From Phallus indusiatus (lineage: Eukaryota; Basidiomycota; Agaricomycetes; Phallales; Phallaceae), in contig JAQFWX010000014.1 in NCBI GenBank assembly GCA_027605045.1, positions 307,391 through 371,390 of the forward strand: a stretch of 64,000 nucleotides of DNA, in the 5' to 3' direction. The first letter of the stretch is position 1, and each line of letters starts with the position of its first letter. Below are positions 11,106 to 22,309 of the stretch, piece after piece. A program made the position numbers and the translations under genes. A model generated the notes under the pieces. That model made no database searches. It was not told the origin of the DNA and was given only the letters and a program-made list of their open reading frames with translations.

Positions 11106-12693
11106 ATGTCTACTTCTTCCAAGGCCGCCAAAGTTCTTGACGAGTTTCTTCCTACCGTGTATTCTGCTCCAACACCTTTTCCGGGATACAATATCGCCTT
11201 GCAGATTAAACAACAATATACAAACCATCAACACATTTTCCTCAGAGATCCCCAGTTGCCACTCGTACAATATCTGACATCTCAGGGCATCGAATGTCGT
11301 ATCTCAGAGAGACTTACAACTCATTCGTTTCAAAAACTGTCTCCTGAGTTGATCTCTCAACTCCACATGGGGGTTATTAATTTCGTGTGGATGGGCGTGG
11401 CCTTTCAGCTATTCAACTTCAGATGGCCGAATCCGACATTCAGGGGCGCAGCGGAGTTGGCACTTAATGCCCTGGTGTTTCTTGCACAAGGAGATACCAA
11501 AGAAGAGAAAGAGAAGCCCGGAGTCGAACTGATTAAGAAGGCGTATAAGTGGAACTTGGATACACGAGGAGAAATATGGTGTTTCTCTGGGGGATGTTGG
11601 GTTAAAGATAGCAAGCTTTATGAGGCCATACAAGCTTCCGATTGGGACAGTTTGGTTCTTGATCAGGCATTTATAGATGGACTAAGAAGAGATACAGAAA
11701 CGTTTTTCTCTAGTAAAGAGATATATCGTTCTTTAGGTATAACGTGGAAACGAGGATTGTTGTTACTGGGTGCGCATTTGATATCCCTTTTCAGTTGGAT
11801 TTCTTACGATATGACGATAACTTGAAGGTCCTCCTGGAAATGGAAAAACGGAGTCGATCAAGATTTTGCTCAAAGAAGCGGGTATCCCGGCCTTATACGT
11901 CAAATCGTTCCAAACAAACGCCGTACGTTTCATTTATGTACTTCTATTGACGCATATAAGCAATATCTTTCTTTAGGGAACGGAGGCTGGAATTAGGTCC
12001 ATTTTTGAGTTTGCAAGACAAGAAGCACCCTGTATTCTTGTTCTCGAGGATCTTGATTCTATGGTGGTACCGGAAATTCGAGCTTTCTTCCTTAATGAGT
12101 TAGATGGTCTCGTAAGTTTCCATTCAATCTGATGATAGACGAAAAACCTTATTGGGTTTTCAAGGAACAAAATGAAGGTATTCTCACCATTGCGACGTCT
12201 AATCACCCCGGAGAAATCGATAGTGCGATTTTGAACAGACCTTCTCGATTCGATGTCAAATACACATTCGGCTTACCTAGCAAAGAACTTCGAAAACTTT
12301 ATATTGAAAAGTGGACGCAAAAGGCTACTAATCTGTCCGGTATCAAATTCTCTGATCCTTTTATGGAAGAAATTACTCAGGAAACAGACGGATTTTCTTT
12401 TGCATTCATGAAGGAATTGTATGTATCGATCTTTTCTTCTAATAACACGAGCTGACATTGTCAAATTGTATTGAAGATTCGTGTCGTTCTTATTGCGAGT
12501 AGCTCACGATAAAACGGCGAAGAAGGAGATCCTTATTGATATTGAAAGCTTGATGAGAGCTCAAGTTAAAGAGCTCAAGGTGCAGATTGAAATGGGGCAT
12601 AACATCACCGAGCCACAGCCATCATCGCAACGAAGAGTCCAAAGAACGATGCATATGATAGCTCAACCGGTACAAATGCCGGAAAGCTGGTAA
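11106..12693 (+). CDS. AAA-type ATPase 2 (tandem paralogue)
   Basis: Close tandem copy of the preceding AAA ATPase with the same exon plan. Exon 1 is 11106-11769, exon 2 starts at 11828, and later exons begin at [21 protein letters not shown] and [11 protein letters not shown]. Walker [10 protein letters not shown], Walker [11 protein letters not shown], sensor 1 ([11 protein letters not shown]) and NRPSRFD are all kept, so it should be catalytically competent. It differs mainly by a few extra residues near ELALNALVF (residues about 115-125) and in the last 40 residues. The core is far more alike than the flanks, which suggests selection or gene conversion. Confidence 0.85.
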
Positions 12694-13085
12694 ACATATA
12701 GAAATAGGACAAGGCTCGAGTTAACATAAATTTGTGAATCGCGTCAGTCTATACACGCAAAGTAGAATTTAACCATTGTTGTCATGCAAATGCCGCTCAA
12801 AGCAAGGAAAATGCCGAGCAAGGAAGTCAATTAGTCATCGGCAGTTTTCGGCAGGCAAAGACCGGCCTCGTTTTCATTGGTCCAATATTATGATTGGTTT
12901 CCGAAAAGAGATGTTTGATCAGAAGCGGTCGAATTCCCGTTGGTCGAGTTAGGAAATCGCTTACGTAGACAGTCTTGGACTGTGGATTGACTGTGGACGA
13001 TCGCAGTCGTTGGCTCCTGACTGTCAAAAGCAACCCCGCAGCTTTTCAAGCTAGTTTTTCCTCCCATAATATTGAGCAAGTGGCA
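12694..13085. other. intergenic, no gene recognised
   Basis: Short AT-rich tail of the AAA gene, then sequence with no recognised coding content. A CAAT-like 'ggtccaatattatgattgg' lies near 12879-12897, about 190 bases ahead of a small reading frame at 13086. Confidence 0.3.
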
Positions 13086-13265
13086 ATGGATGCTCAGGCT
13101 GTTATCGCTTCCACAATCCTCAGTGCATCCGCAAATCCTGGCGCCGGTACATGTGATGACTCGTCATTACCCGCATTCATAAAGTTTCTTTGCACTTGGA
13201 CAGTGTTAGATTTATATGTTATCAAAGGTACGTCGAAAGAAGCTTTGGGAGGTTGGGCAGATTGA
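13086..13265 (+). CDS. small hypothetical reading frame 1
   Basis: I do not recognise this gene. From ATG 13086 the frame gives MDAQAVIASTILSAS, then PAFIKFLCTWTVLD. After about 47 residues a consensus donor 'gtacgtcg' occurs at about 13229, so it may be exon 1 of a spliced gene. The phrase P-x-(F/L)-(I/V)-(K/Q)-x-x-C-x-x-T-(V/I)-L-D recurs in the reading frame at 13850. Downstream exons could not be assigned. Confidence 0.25.
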   Translation: MDAQAVIASTILSASANPGAGTCDDSSLPAFIKFLCTWTVLDLYVIKGTSKEALGGWAD

Positions 13266-13849
13266 AGGTTCTCCTAGGTTTATTGACCGTGCTACTCTTG
13301 GTTGTCTCCGTTTCCGTCTGCCTTATCTTCGTTCTCCTCCCCATATGCTTTTGCAGAGTTTTGGGGAGATCGTCAAGGGTAGTCATTCGGAATACTCAAA
13401 GCGAGCCTGCACTGGTAAATTCACCATACTCACAATTCCTTATATCTGACATTTTGCTTCCAGTATATATAACGCCGTCCGATCGTCGAGTAGTAAACGC
13501 TCATATGTACATATGTGTTCCGAATGGACCGTCGCATAGTTTTACGTATGTTTTTTTGGGGGATACTTAAGTAATTTGTTTTATGTAAATATCAATTCGC
13601 ACAATTTTGTCCTTGGAATAACTGGCACGGATCTCGTTCTCAGTGCCCCTTGTCTGTCAAAACCCGATACTACTAGTATGCTATCATTGGATTAATTACC
13701 AGAACTCGGAGGCGCGGGCGGCGGCGCGCGCTCCACAGAACTTACTCCCACGTCTTCTTTTTCTCCCGTCTCATACACCGCCCATCAGCTGTGTATCCGT
13801 GCAACATAGGCAGCACCGACTGATTGATTGGTTTCTATACCAGTACACA

Positions 13850-14053
13850 ATGGAAAGGCCAAGAAAAGCTTCTGACAGCGAAAGACCGGCGACACCTGTG
13901 CCCGGTATTCATCCGAGACTCGTTCAAATCATTTGCGCCCATACTATTCTGGATGCAGATAGTGCCAAATGTAGGTGCCATGGAATGAAGCGCAATTTGG
14001 CATCAAACTTACATTACATTTTATTTTTGATTTCCGTAATCAAGTTACCTTAA
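13850..14053 (+). CDS. small hypothetical reading frame 2
   Basis: Unrecognised. ATG 13850 starts MERPRKASDSERPATPVPG, followed by PRLVQIICAHTILDADSAKC. This resembles the PAFIKFLCTWTVLD stretch of the frame at 13086 in spacing and residues. A donor-like 'gtaggtgcc' follows the AKC codons near 13971, so the true gene may be spliced. Confidence is low that it is translated. Confidence 0.22.
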   Translation: MERPRKASDSERPATPVPGIHPRLVQIICAHTILDADSAKCRCHGMKRNLASNLHYILFLISVIKLP

Positions 14054-14309
14054 CGGTCGTGTACCTAACCATCCCCGTTTTGTTTTTCCTTCTCAATGTT
14101 TATTGCTCTCTGCTTGTTCTCTCTTTACTCCTTGATATCCGGATCAAGAGAGCTGTGGTTTACGGTTATGGTGTAAATAATTAGTGAAAGTGTAAATGTA
14201 TCTGTAGCACCGATCCTCTTGAACTCGCATCGGCATCAATGCGGTGATCCACCGTCACCGGAGGCACGTTTACATTTTCTTCTTAGAACTACACAATATT
14301 TACACACTT
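14054..14309. other. intergenic, nothing recognised
   Basis: Tail-to-tail interval between the small plus-strand frame and the minus-strand oxidoreductase. I see no feature here beyond AT-rich stretches. Confidence 0.3.
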
Positions 14310-15844
14310 TCAAGGAATGGTCACGATAAGTTTTCCAGCAGTGGCATTTGACTCCATCTCTCTATGAGCATCTTGAACCCGATCAAATGTATATACCTAA
14401 TAAAAAAAACAGCTCAACAATATTTCACCTTCACGGTAAAATTATGGGTACATACAGCATGGATATACGTTCTGAGGGGCCCTTCTCCCTTTTCTCCTGT
14501 AATACTAGCTCCAATTGTGGACGTGAACCGGTGAATAAGGTCCGCTTGATACTCTTTAGAACGAGAGCGCAATGTGCTGCCTTGAATGCGAAGTCTCTTA
14601 TATAAAATCGGAGTGAGATTCAATTTTGATACTTCGTTTCCTAAATAAAATGTTGATGAACGTTTGACCAGAAGTTACTCTGTTTCAACGGACTTACCAC
14701 TCAAAAGTGCCAACATCGTCATACGCCCGTCAACAGCTAAAGAATCAAGGTTCTTCACAAAGTGACTTTGACCTGGGAAATCAACGATCACATCCACACC
14801 CCTTCCATTTGTGATTTTCTTCACTTCGTCGGCGAAATCCTGCGTTTTATAGTTGATAGTGTGTGTCGGTCCACTTGGCAGACTGAAGAGCCAATTCAGC
14901 TTTTCGCTCGTTGAGGCTGTGGTGATGACTTTATTCCTGAAAAGTAGTGTCAGATAGTTTGAACGATACAGGACGGACATCTGACGGGACGTACGCTTTC
15001 CAAAAGCGAGATAATTGGTTGGCTGCTAAGCCTACACCGCTTGCACCTATTAGTGTAAAGTCGGATCAAATGCTTCAAAAGTGGTTAATCGCGATGATCA
15101 TTACCTGTGTGAACAAGAACGTCCTCTCCTGCTTTAAGTTCCGGAATAGTGAGAGCCTGGAAGGCTAAGAGACAGATTCAAAAACATTTCTCGGCGGTTT
15201 AAATCAGTAAACTGGGCAAGGTTGTCCGGCCTTTCCAGCCGTTCTCAGATCTGGCCGGAAAATCTGAGAACGGCTGGAAAGGCCGGACAACCTTGCCCAG
15301 TTTACTGATAAGTTCTGTACGGGCATTCATACCGGTAAGCCAATTTTCGGGAATGGCGGCAGCATCAATCCATGAAAGATCACTTGGTTTTCGCCAGACA
15401 TGGGTAAACGGCGCTACGACGTATTCCGCATATGCCCCCTAATAGATTAAACACCGAGATTATCGCTGGAAATGATATCAGAAGATCATTGAATTCCACT
15501 TACCCTCCAACAAGACCTAACACTTCATCCCCTTCTTTCCACTGCGTAGCCGATTTTCCAACTTCGGCGATGATTCCGGAAAACTCGACACCCAAGATAG
15601 AGCTTGCCCCATCGGGAACTTTGTATCTACCACGGCGTTGCATGATATCCATTCGGTTCAATCCAAACGCTTTGACCTAAAATCAAAAGCTTTATTTAGC
15701 GCAAAAAATAAAGAGTATTGAGCTTATTTTTCTGACTTTAACGAGAACTTCATCGTCCTTTGGTATCGGCCTCTCCGTTTCGCCAATATAAAGATCTTCA
15801 ATACGACCTTCGCCTCTAACAAGGATTGCTCTCATAACTGACAT
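14310..15844 (-). CDS. zinc-type alcohol dehydrogenase / NAD(P)H quinone oxidoreductase
   Basis: Medium-chain dehydrogenase/reductase of the quinone oxidoreductase (PIG3-like) branch, probably NADPH-dependent and cytosolic. Reading the minus strand, exons encode MSVMRAILVRGEGRIEDLYI, then EYVVAPFTHVWRKPSDLSWIDAAA and AFQALTIPELKAGEDVLVHTG. The Rossmann part follows (VITTASTSEKL; INYKTQDFADEVKK; GRGVDVIVDFPGQ), then NLTPILYKRLRIQGSTLRSR. The last exon ends with ATAGKLIVTIP and TGA at 14310-14312. The substrate-channel segments and the dinucleotide fold are typical; the usual zinc ligands are not, so the zinc-free branch fits best. ATG 15844 or the in-frame ATG 15835 may be used. One intron (about 15166-15332) is unusually long and holds a perfect inverted repeat. 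Confidence 0.85.
15203..15309. repeat. perfect inverted repeat, 48-bp arms, 11-bp spacer
   Basis: The arm 15203-15250 ('atcagtaaactgggcaaggt' onward) is the exact reverse complement of 15262-15309, with 'ctggccggaaa' as spacer. It lies inside an intron of the oxidoreductase, making that intron about 167 nt while its neighbours are about 50-60 nt. No clear target-site duplication was seen at the ends. It could be a small foldback element or MITE. In RNA it would form a very stable hairpin. Confidence 0.95.
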
Positions 15845-16367
15845 TCTGGAGCACGAAGTAAAGTGTAGTGTGGAAATACGACCTTGGGAAAAACCTGTAT
15901 TCAGGTGTTTCCTTCTGTAGGTGGTATCATGCTGACAACAACAATGGTCGTAATCGGATTAGAAATCGATTGCGTCACCATGCCGTGACATGTTGACATT
16001 ACAGCTATATTTTTAGCCGATCTATGTAGGCACACCGCGCTCATAGCCAGAAATCTGAATCTTTGCACAACAACTTTTTCTTTCAAAAGGACTTTAGCCT
16101 TTTTTATTGAAATTGTTTATTGTGCTATCGATGCAAAATGCGGTGAATTCGTATATGATATGCGATACAATGCTAAAATAAGAGACGGAACAACAAAGCA
16201 AGAGAAAAACGTCAAAAAAACGCCCCTAATTCAAAACAAGAATGAAACAGACAAAACGTTTGTTAAAACAGCAAGTGTGGAAAGCGAAAACAGACGAGAC
16301 GATATTGAACGGGCAAGATGTTACATAGTTCATGGTTGAGAAGCGTGAAGTCTAATGGGCGGGTTGG
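15845..16367. other. divergence-free interval upstream of oxidoreductase, downstream of P450
   Basis: Holds the promoter of the minus-strand oxidoreductase and the 3' flank of the minus-strand P450. It is AT-rich and I see no gene or RNA. Confidence 0.35.
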
Positions 16368-18794
16368 TTATACAGATGATCGTATCGTAACACGGACGGG
16401 CAGTTCTCCTTTGGTAAGAACAAAACTGTCTTCCCAAGTTCGTTCCCATCCTTTGGGATCGAAAGTTGGCGGTATTTCAAAATTGAAGGTATGTACCAAT
16501 ATGCAGAGAAGCACTCGCAGTTCTGCCATTGCAAAATTTTTACCGACGCAACTTGTTGGGCCTATATTAAAAAAAGGGGGGAAAGGTTAGATAAGAAATT
16601 TTATGTTTAATTGAGTGACGAACCGGTGCTGAATGGGATATAGGCTGAACGCTCAGGTTGTAGGCTCTCGTCTAGCCAGCGTTCGGGAATAAACGAATTT
16701 GGTTGCGGTGAGAAATATCGCGGATCTCTATGTACTAAAAAAGAACGTGAACATAGATTCATATAATATTAAGGGGAAGTTGACGTACAAACAAAAGTGG
16801 GTATTTGGACTGTTGTTCCTTCGGGAACAGTGCTATGAAAAAGAAAGGAGAATATATGAATATCAGAATTCATTAAAAGACGCGCGTTGGACATACGTAT
16901 CAGCTAAAACTACAGGTCCTTTTCCATGTGGAAGGTATCTTTGGGTGCCGCTAGGCAATGCAGGAGCCAACCGTAGGCCTTCGTTGCTGTAAACACAGGT
17001 CAGCAAAAACAGGTAAAATTCCAAATAGGACCCTATCAGGAAAAAAAACTCACATGACTGCATTTAAATAGGGTAGCTTCGGCAATAGCTCAGAATTGAA
17101 TATGTCTCCAATTTCATTATAGTGCATGTCGATTTCATGGCGAAGCTTGGTCATGATGGATGGATTTGTCATTAAGTGGAATAAGGTGCTCGTGATAGCT
17201 GTCCCTGTTGTATCTGAGCCTATCATTTCAAAAAAAAAAGAATTCCGTATCAAGTTAGTTTGGTTTGGCTATTTGTACGAAGAGAGACGGAGTTGAGAGC
17301 CGAACTTGCCTGCCAGAATTGTACCTCGGGATTCAGCGAGAGCCATAGGGAACGACCACGTCTTTCCATTCTCTTCTTCAAACTGAGTAGAAAGTTCGTA
17401 TCAATACATTTGCAGATGTCAATGGGGGAGGTCTTTTTATATATTGCACGTACCAGGTGATAAAATAAATCTTTGTTCTGAGAACCTTCGCTTATGCGCT
17501 TCGTGATGCACTCAATTGCCAGTTGATGGAAAGCCCGAGCGCGGGTGTTGAATCTCATGAAGTAAGGCACCAGCGGTCGAATCCAAGGTATTTTTCCCGA
17601 GCATTCGAAGAAACTGTAAATATAGATGCAGATGCAGATGTGGATATTAAGGGTGGGTAGAAATTTCGGAATCAAAAACTGTTTGCTTATTTTGAGAGAC
17701 CGGCTCACGTACTAAGCAGAACCACGTGTTGTGGAAATGTGGTTATTACGGTCCATTGCCGCTTGCATCATTTCAAATCGGCTGTTGAACCTGGTAGTAT
17801 AGTCGGTTTTTTTTCTCCTTTAAGCGTTCAAATTAAGAAACACCCACGCAAGATCGCCCATGACGTCAAACCTGAACGAAAGGAAAAAAATATCAGAGGT
17901 TGGAGACAGGGAAATATATTTCCGAAATCCGAACGTACGCCAAAAGAGAAGAATACAGTGACAGATCGATAGTTTGACCGCTATGCTTCTCAAGGAGAGC
18001 AACGAATTGATTGATACGTTTTGAGAAGATATCACGGTAACCTTGCATTGCTTCTGAGTTCATAGCTCGATCCCAGAGCTTTCGTCGTGTCTGATGGTCG
18101 TGGAAATTGACCATTGTACCTATTGCTCCGAATCCACCGAGCGGTACGACAACCTGATAACCTAACAAAAGCTACATGTTAGGCGCGAAGTAAGATTGAA
18201 AGAATATGCATATTACGTTCTGCTTTTTCGAAGTATTTTGCTCCGAGGACTGTAGGCACAGCTGAGGCATCGACGATGTGAAGATGGTTCGGACCTTGAA
18301 GTGTTGATCGTTGATGAAGTGGAGCTTTTATGAAATGATTAGATGGTTACTGACCTGTGCGAACGACCGGACCATATTGAGCATGCAGTGCCTGAATATA
18401 ACTGAGCTGCTGATTCGTGCAAGCGATATACAAACTCCAGAGTTTCGATATCTTCCCAATGGTTGGGCCTGGCACATCAGCCAAAGGGTGAAAAGGCGAG
18501 AGACGGTAGAGGATGATGGAGGTAAATAGTGTGGTGATGTAAAGGGTATACGATAAGAGTATTGCTGCAGACAAGTGCCCGTAGAAGCTGCGGAAGATAA
18601 AGGCGAAGATGGATGGAGGTATAATGATAAGAGCGATAATTGCGCTGAATAAAGACTGATTCCTTGGCTCGAACGTTTTGAAGAACCAATGACATGCCTT
18701 TAAGATGATAGTGAGCATTCGTTGAAAGATTGAGTAAATTGTAATTTACCACTGCAGATAACATTGTGATAAGTATGGGGTTGACGAGAGACAT
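16368..18794 (-). CDS. cytochrome P450 monooxygenase
   Basis: Membrane-anchored haem-thiolate monooxygenase, probably in the ER. Minus-strand exons start MSLVNPILITMLSAV (ATG 18794). A short intron leads to ACHWFFKTFEPRNQS and two hydrophobic N-terminal segments. The proline-rich hinge is HPLADVPGPT, followed by QYGPVVRTG. Further in are NFHDHQTRRKLWDRA, the I-helix oxygen-binding motif IGSDTTGTA (about 17200), the K-helix E-x-x-R as NEGLRL (about 16975) and FIPERWLDE. The haem loop FSTGPTSCVGKNFA is split by an intron, with its ligand Cys codon at 16548-16550. The stop is at 16368-16370. All diagnostic motifs are intact. The substrate is unknown; the neighbouring reductase, SDR and halogenase allow a tailoring role. 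Confidence 0.88.
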
Positions 18795-21700
18795 GGTCGT
18801 ATTGTTCCTGTTCGCGGAATGAGGAGTGCGTGTGGTGAGACGAAGTCGACAAGCTGCAGTTCTAAACAGGAAGGAAGGAAGCCCTTTTTTATATTACGCT
18901 CAGAGAACAGGGTGCCGGTATAATTAAGCGAGCAAAAATATCAGCGTGTGATTCGGAACCGTGCTGATTGGTGTGTTGCGAAAGCTAGGGCTTGGATAAT
19001 GAGATTACCGCATAGTTGTCTGCGAATTACGGTAAATACTCGTGTGCCGATGAGCTCCGAACTGCAGGAGGGGTCTCGGCGTTTGGTCAGGACCGTGCAA
19101 TCGCGGCGCTGCCCTACGGACAAAATTCCATCCCTGTGCCATAAGGCAGGGAGAAAGAAAAGGACCGCACCTATTAATGCAAACTCTCATCTCATCTCAT
19201 CATCTTTGAATTATTCGTTTGTATGTTCCAATAATAGGGTATCTGGGTTGCTGCCTAATGATGGCAACATCAAAGATTTTAGGTAGCGCATTTGATTATC
19301 CGCCACGGCTCTTACGCATGGCCTTTCATTGGAGCTGCTTGAAAAAACTCTAATCCTATGGAATGAAAAATCAAATGTCATATATGGAGGTAGATCACTA
19401 AGAGGTGCGGTCATCATTCACTGCAGCTCGCGCCGTGAGTGACATGCATCCAGTACCAACCGCCCCTAGTATGTATCTTCTTGATATCAGTCAATCAAAA
19501 TGCGCGAGTCAACCTCCGAAGAAATGTGAGAAGTTCGAAGGCGCACATCGCCCAATGCATGTAAAGGTGCTGGCTGTCTGACGAAACGGACCCGGCAGGG
19601 AATGGAGAAAACAACCAGAAGATCCTCGTGCTTACGAAGAAAAGACGGAAACCATCATCCATCTGACCTTACTTAATCTAAACATAACGAGAATCCGGCG
19701 GTCTCTGCACGCCGCAGTAAAAAGCCAGACTAATTTGATGACACGGAACATTGCTCCGCTTAGGTTGCTTCTCTCTTTCCAAGACGAGCTCATGGATTCA
19801 TCTCATCTAAAACCCAGACACAGTTCACCGTAATAGGTCGCTCAAAAACGTGGGAGACACGTGAACTCCGTTGAAGCCCGTTTAACGGTTTAGACGTGGT
19901 TCTGCTCAGTTTGCTCCGTCAAGTAGCGGACACAAAAACTTTTGCACTCCGCACCTCGTAGGATCAATGTAAAAAAACCGACTGACCGATACTGAGCCAA
20001 CCACCACGATGATGTATATATTTCCAGGTCTTAATTTTGGTCTTCTATTTCTACTCGGTCGCTTTACATCTAACCCTGCACTTTCTCTCTGGGGATATCG
20101 ACGCGCCATATTGGATACGATAATCGGTCTCGCAGTTCCCTCCACGTGTTTTATTCCCCAAAAAAAATGAAGCTCTTATCAGAAGAGGTGCACTATTCAT
20201 CGTCATTTCTTGTAGCCAAGCAGGGCAAGGTTACCTGCTCAAAGCCATTCACTGCAAATTCAATTGAAGGCACACACCAGGCCAGCTTCACTCATCCATT
20301 CATCTTCATAATCTCATGTGCTGGCATCAGTGTCAGTGTCAGTGTCAATGCCAAAATCATCTCGATAACCAGATTCCGGACGGAGGTAAAGGTCGATGTC
20401 AATGCCGGCGCCCATGTCATCCATCTCTGCTGACCGGCGCTGACCTTTGTTGACTGATCTGGCGTAACAGGGCGTAACCCACAATTTCCAACAACGAGAG
20501 CGGAACTCACTCGCCATCATCAGGCAGGTCTAGAGGCATCGAGAAAATTGGATTATCTCTAGGGAAACTTACCGGAAGTGATTGGGATGCGACACAGCGC
20601 CGAACACGCCAGCTCTCATGCTTGCTTCTCTAGGCTTCTCCGTCTCCAACAAATCGAATTCAAGCACCGCCTTTGTCCATCATCTTCTTTTGGCCATATG
20701 GTCGATGTTGTTTTCTTGCTGCCTGATGAGTAAACAGCTGATATGGTTTATTTTGACCTGGCGCGCTTTCAATGTTTATTTGATCCTAGGCAGGGTTTAT
20801 TTTTAATCTTGAAGGGCAAGAACAATTTACGAGAAGAAACTTTGCGATGGTCCTAATAAATGAACATTTCGTGAGTTCTGCTTCGGATCAGGGGTATTAT
20901 TTTCTTCTTATTGCCGTTCTATCTTGCAAGGAAAGGTAAGGCCTTGTATAGGGCACATCAGGGCACGTGGAGTAGTAATTGAAGATATATCATCGATCCG
21001 AGGAGATTTTGACCTGACTTCCAAGTGCTTTCATCTCCGATGCCAGGAATATGAAATTGACTCTTCTGGTCAGATACAAAGTCCTTGGTTAATAGCGAAG
21101 CTGAAGTGTAGCTCTGGAGATCCAAGCGTCCTGGTCCACGACTTCAATCCGAATAGCCAAACAAACTCTTGAATCTCCCAGATCCCCGTTTGCGAAGATC
21201 TAACTTGCACTTCTTCCCCACTCCGCATGGTTCTATCCAAGTGTATCTTTCTCAAATCTCTAATATATACGCTTCTTCCCAGATGGTGTATATTCAATGG
21301 TATGGCGTCGGTTAACCTTGGTCAAGTTGTCTTTTGAATGCGTGAGAGCGGGATCAATTCTCAAGCAATTCTACTGCCATATGCATTGACGGTCACAGAA
21401 TTTACGGTGTGCTGGAAATAATAAAATAGTCATCGATCGGGATGGAAGCTTGTTTTTATTATTCTCACGGATTTAAGGTTCGTATATGTATGGGTTCTTT
21501 TTTACTCCCAATTCTTGCGTGCACTAATGGCTAATGGTGTTCGCGTTCTTGTCTCTTCTAACTTCTCACCTCTACCATTCATTATATTCCGCCTTTGAAA
21601 CTATATTTATCCATTACTTGTTACATCATCACCGGCGCCACGATTAATGGCGGGACTCGATAGGCCATCAACTCAATTCAGTTTGGGTGGGATGTCCTTG

Positions 21701-22309
21701 AATAAGAAAAGGCCAGGACTGCCTCCAATAGGGTCCGAGATAAATGAACAATACAAATCAATAGGAGTATTCCGCTGATGTTCCCCGCTCCCTTTCAACA
21801 GGTTGATATCTTCGGCGAGACGATATATATCTCTCACTTTCAGTCGGTAAACTGAAATTTTTATGAACGTATTGATTCATTTAGGAGACTATCTAATTAT
21901 TTCTATGAAGAATTCATCCAAGGAACGGTGTAGCCTATCTGGGAATCTGAGATTTTATTCTACATACTCTATATTCCGTCCGTTGTCTGGCTTGTCACCA
22001 TACGTCCGCGTCTTCGGCAAACGTTTCATTTGTTAAAAGAGGAGAAGGACTTAATTGCGTCACGGTGTCAATGTCACCAGCAATGCAAACAAACGAAAGC
22101 GGTGCATTGTAATTCTTTCTTTGGCAATTCAGATCAAAAAGCTCTTCCCGCTCTTCTTTAAATCAGGCGTATACTAACTCCCTTTAGTCTCGGATTGTCC
22201 CCAGCTTCGGCTCAGTTTGGTCCATCCTTTATAATCCAACTGGGTTGAGTATCCAAAGTCCTCTACCCAGTTCGCGTACTCCCTCAGGTTACGACTTCAA
22301 TAACGGATT
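18795..22309. other. 3.5-kb interval without a recognised gene
   Basis: I searched both strands and found only short frames with no splice-consistent family match. A short hexamer repeat (tcagtg)3 with a variant sits at about 20328-20350. The first about 100 bases should be the P450 promoter. The last 200 bases, before the transporter, contain a 'ttataatcc' stretch near 22230. Relics too decayed to recognise by eye are possible. Confidence 0.4.

Noticed and set aside
18948..19286. Candidate protein frame upstream of the P450
   Set aside because: No recognisable domain, no conserved partner in the window, and overlapping frames of similar length on the other strand.
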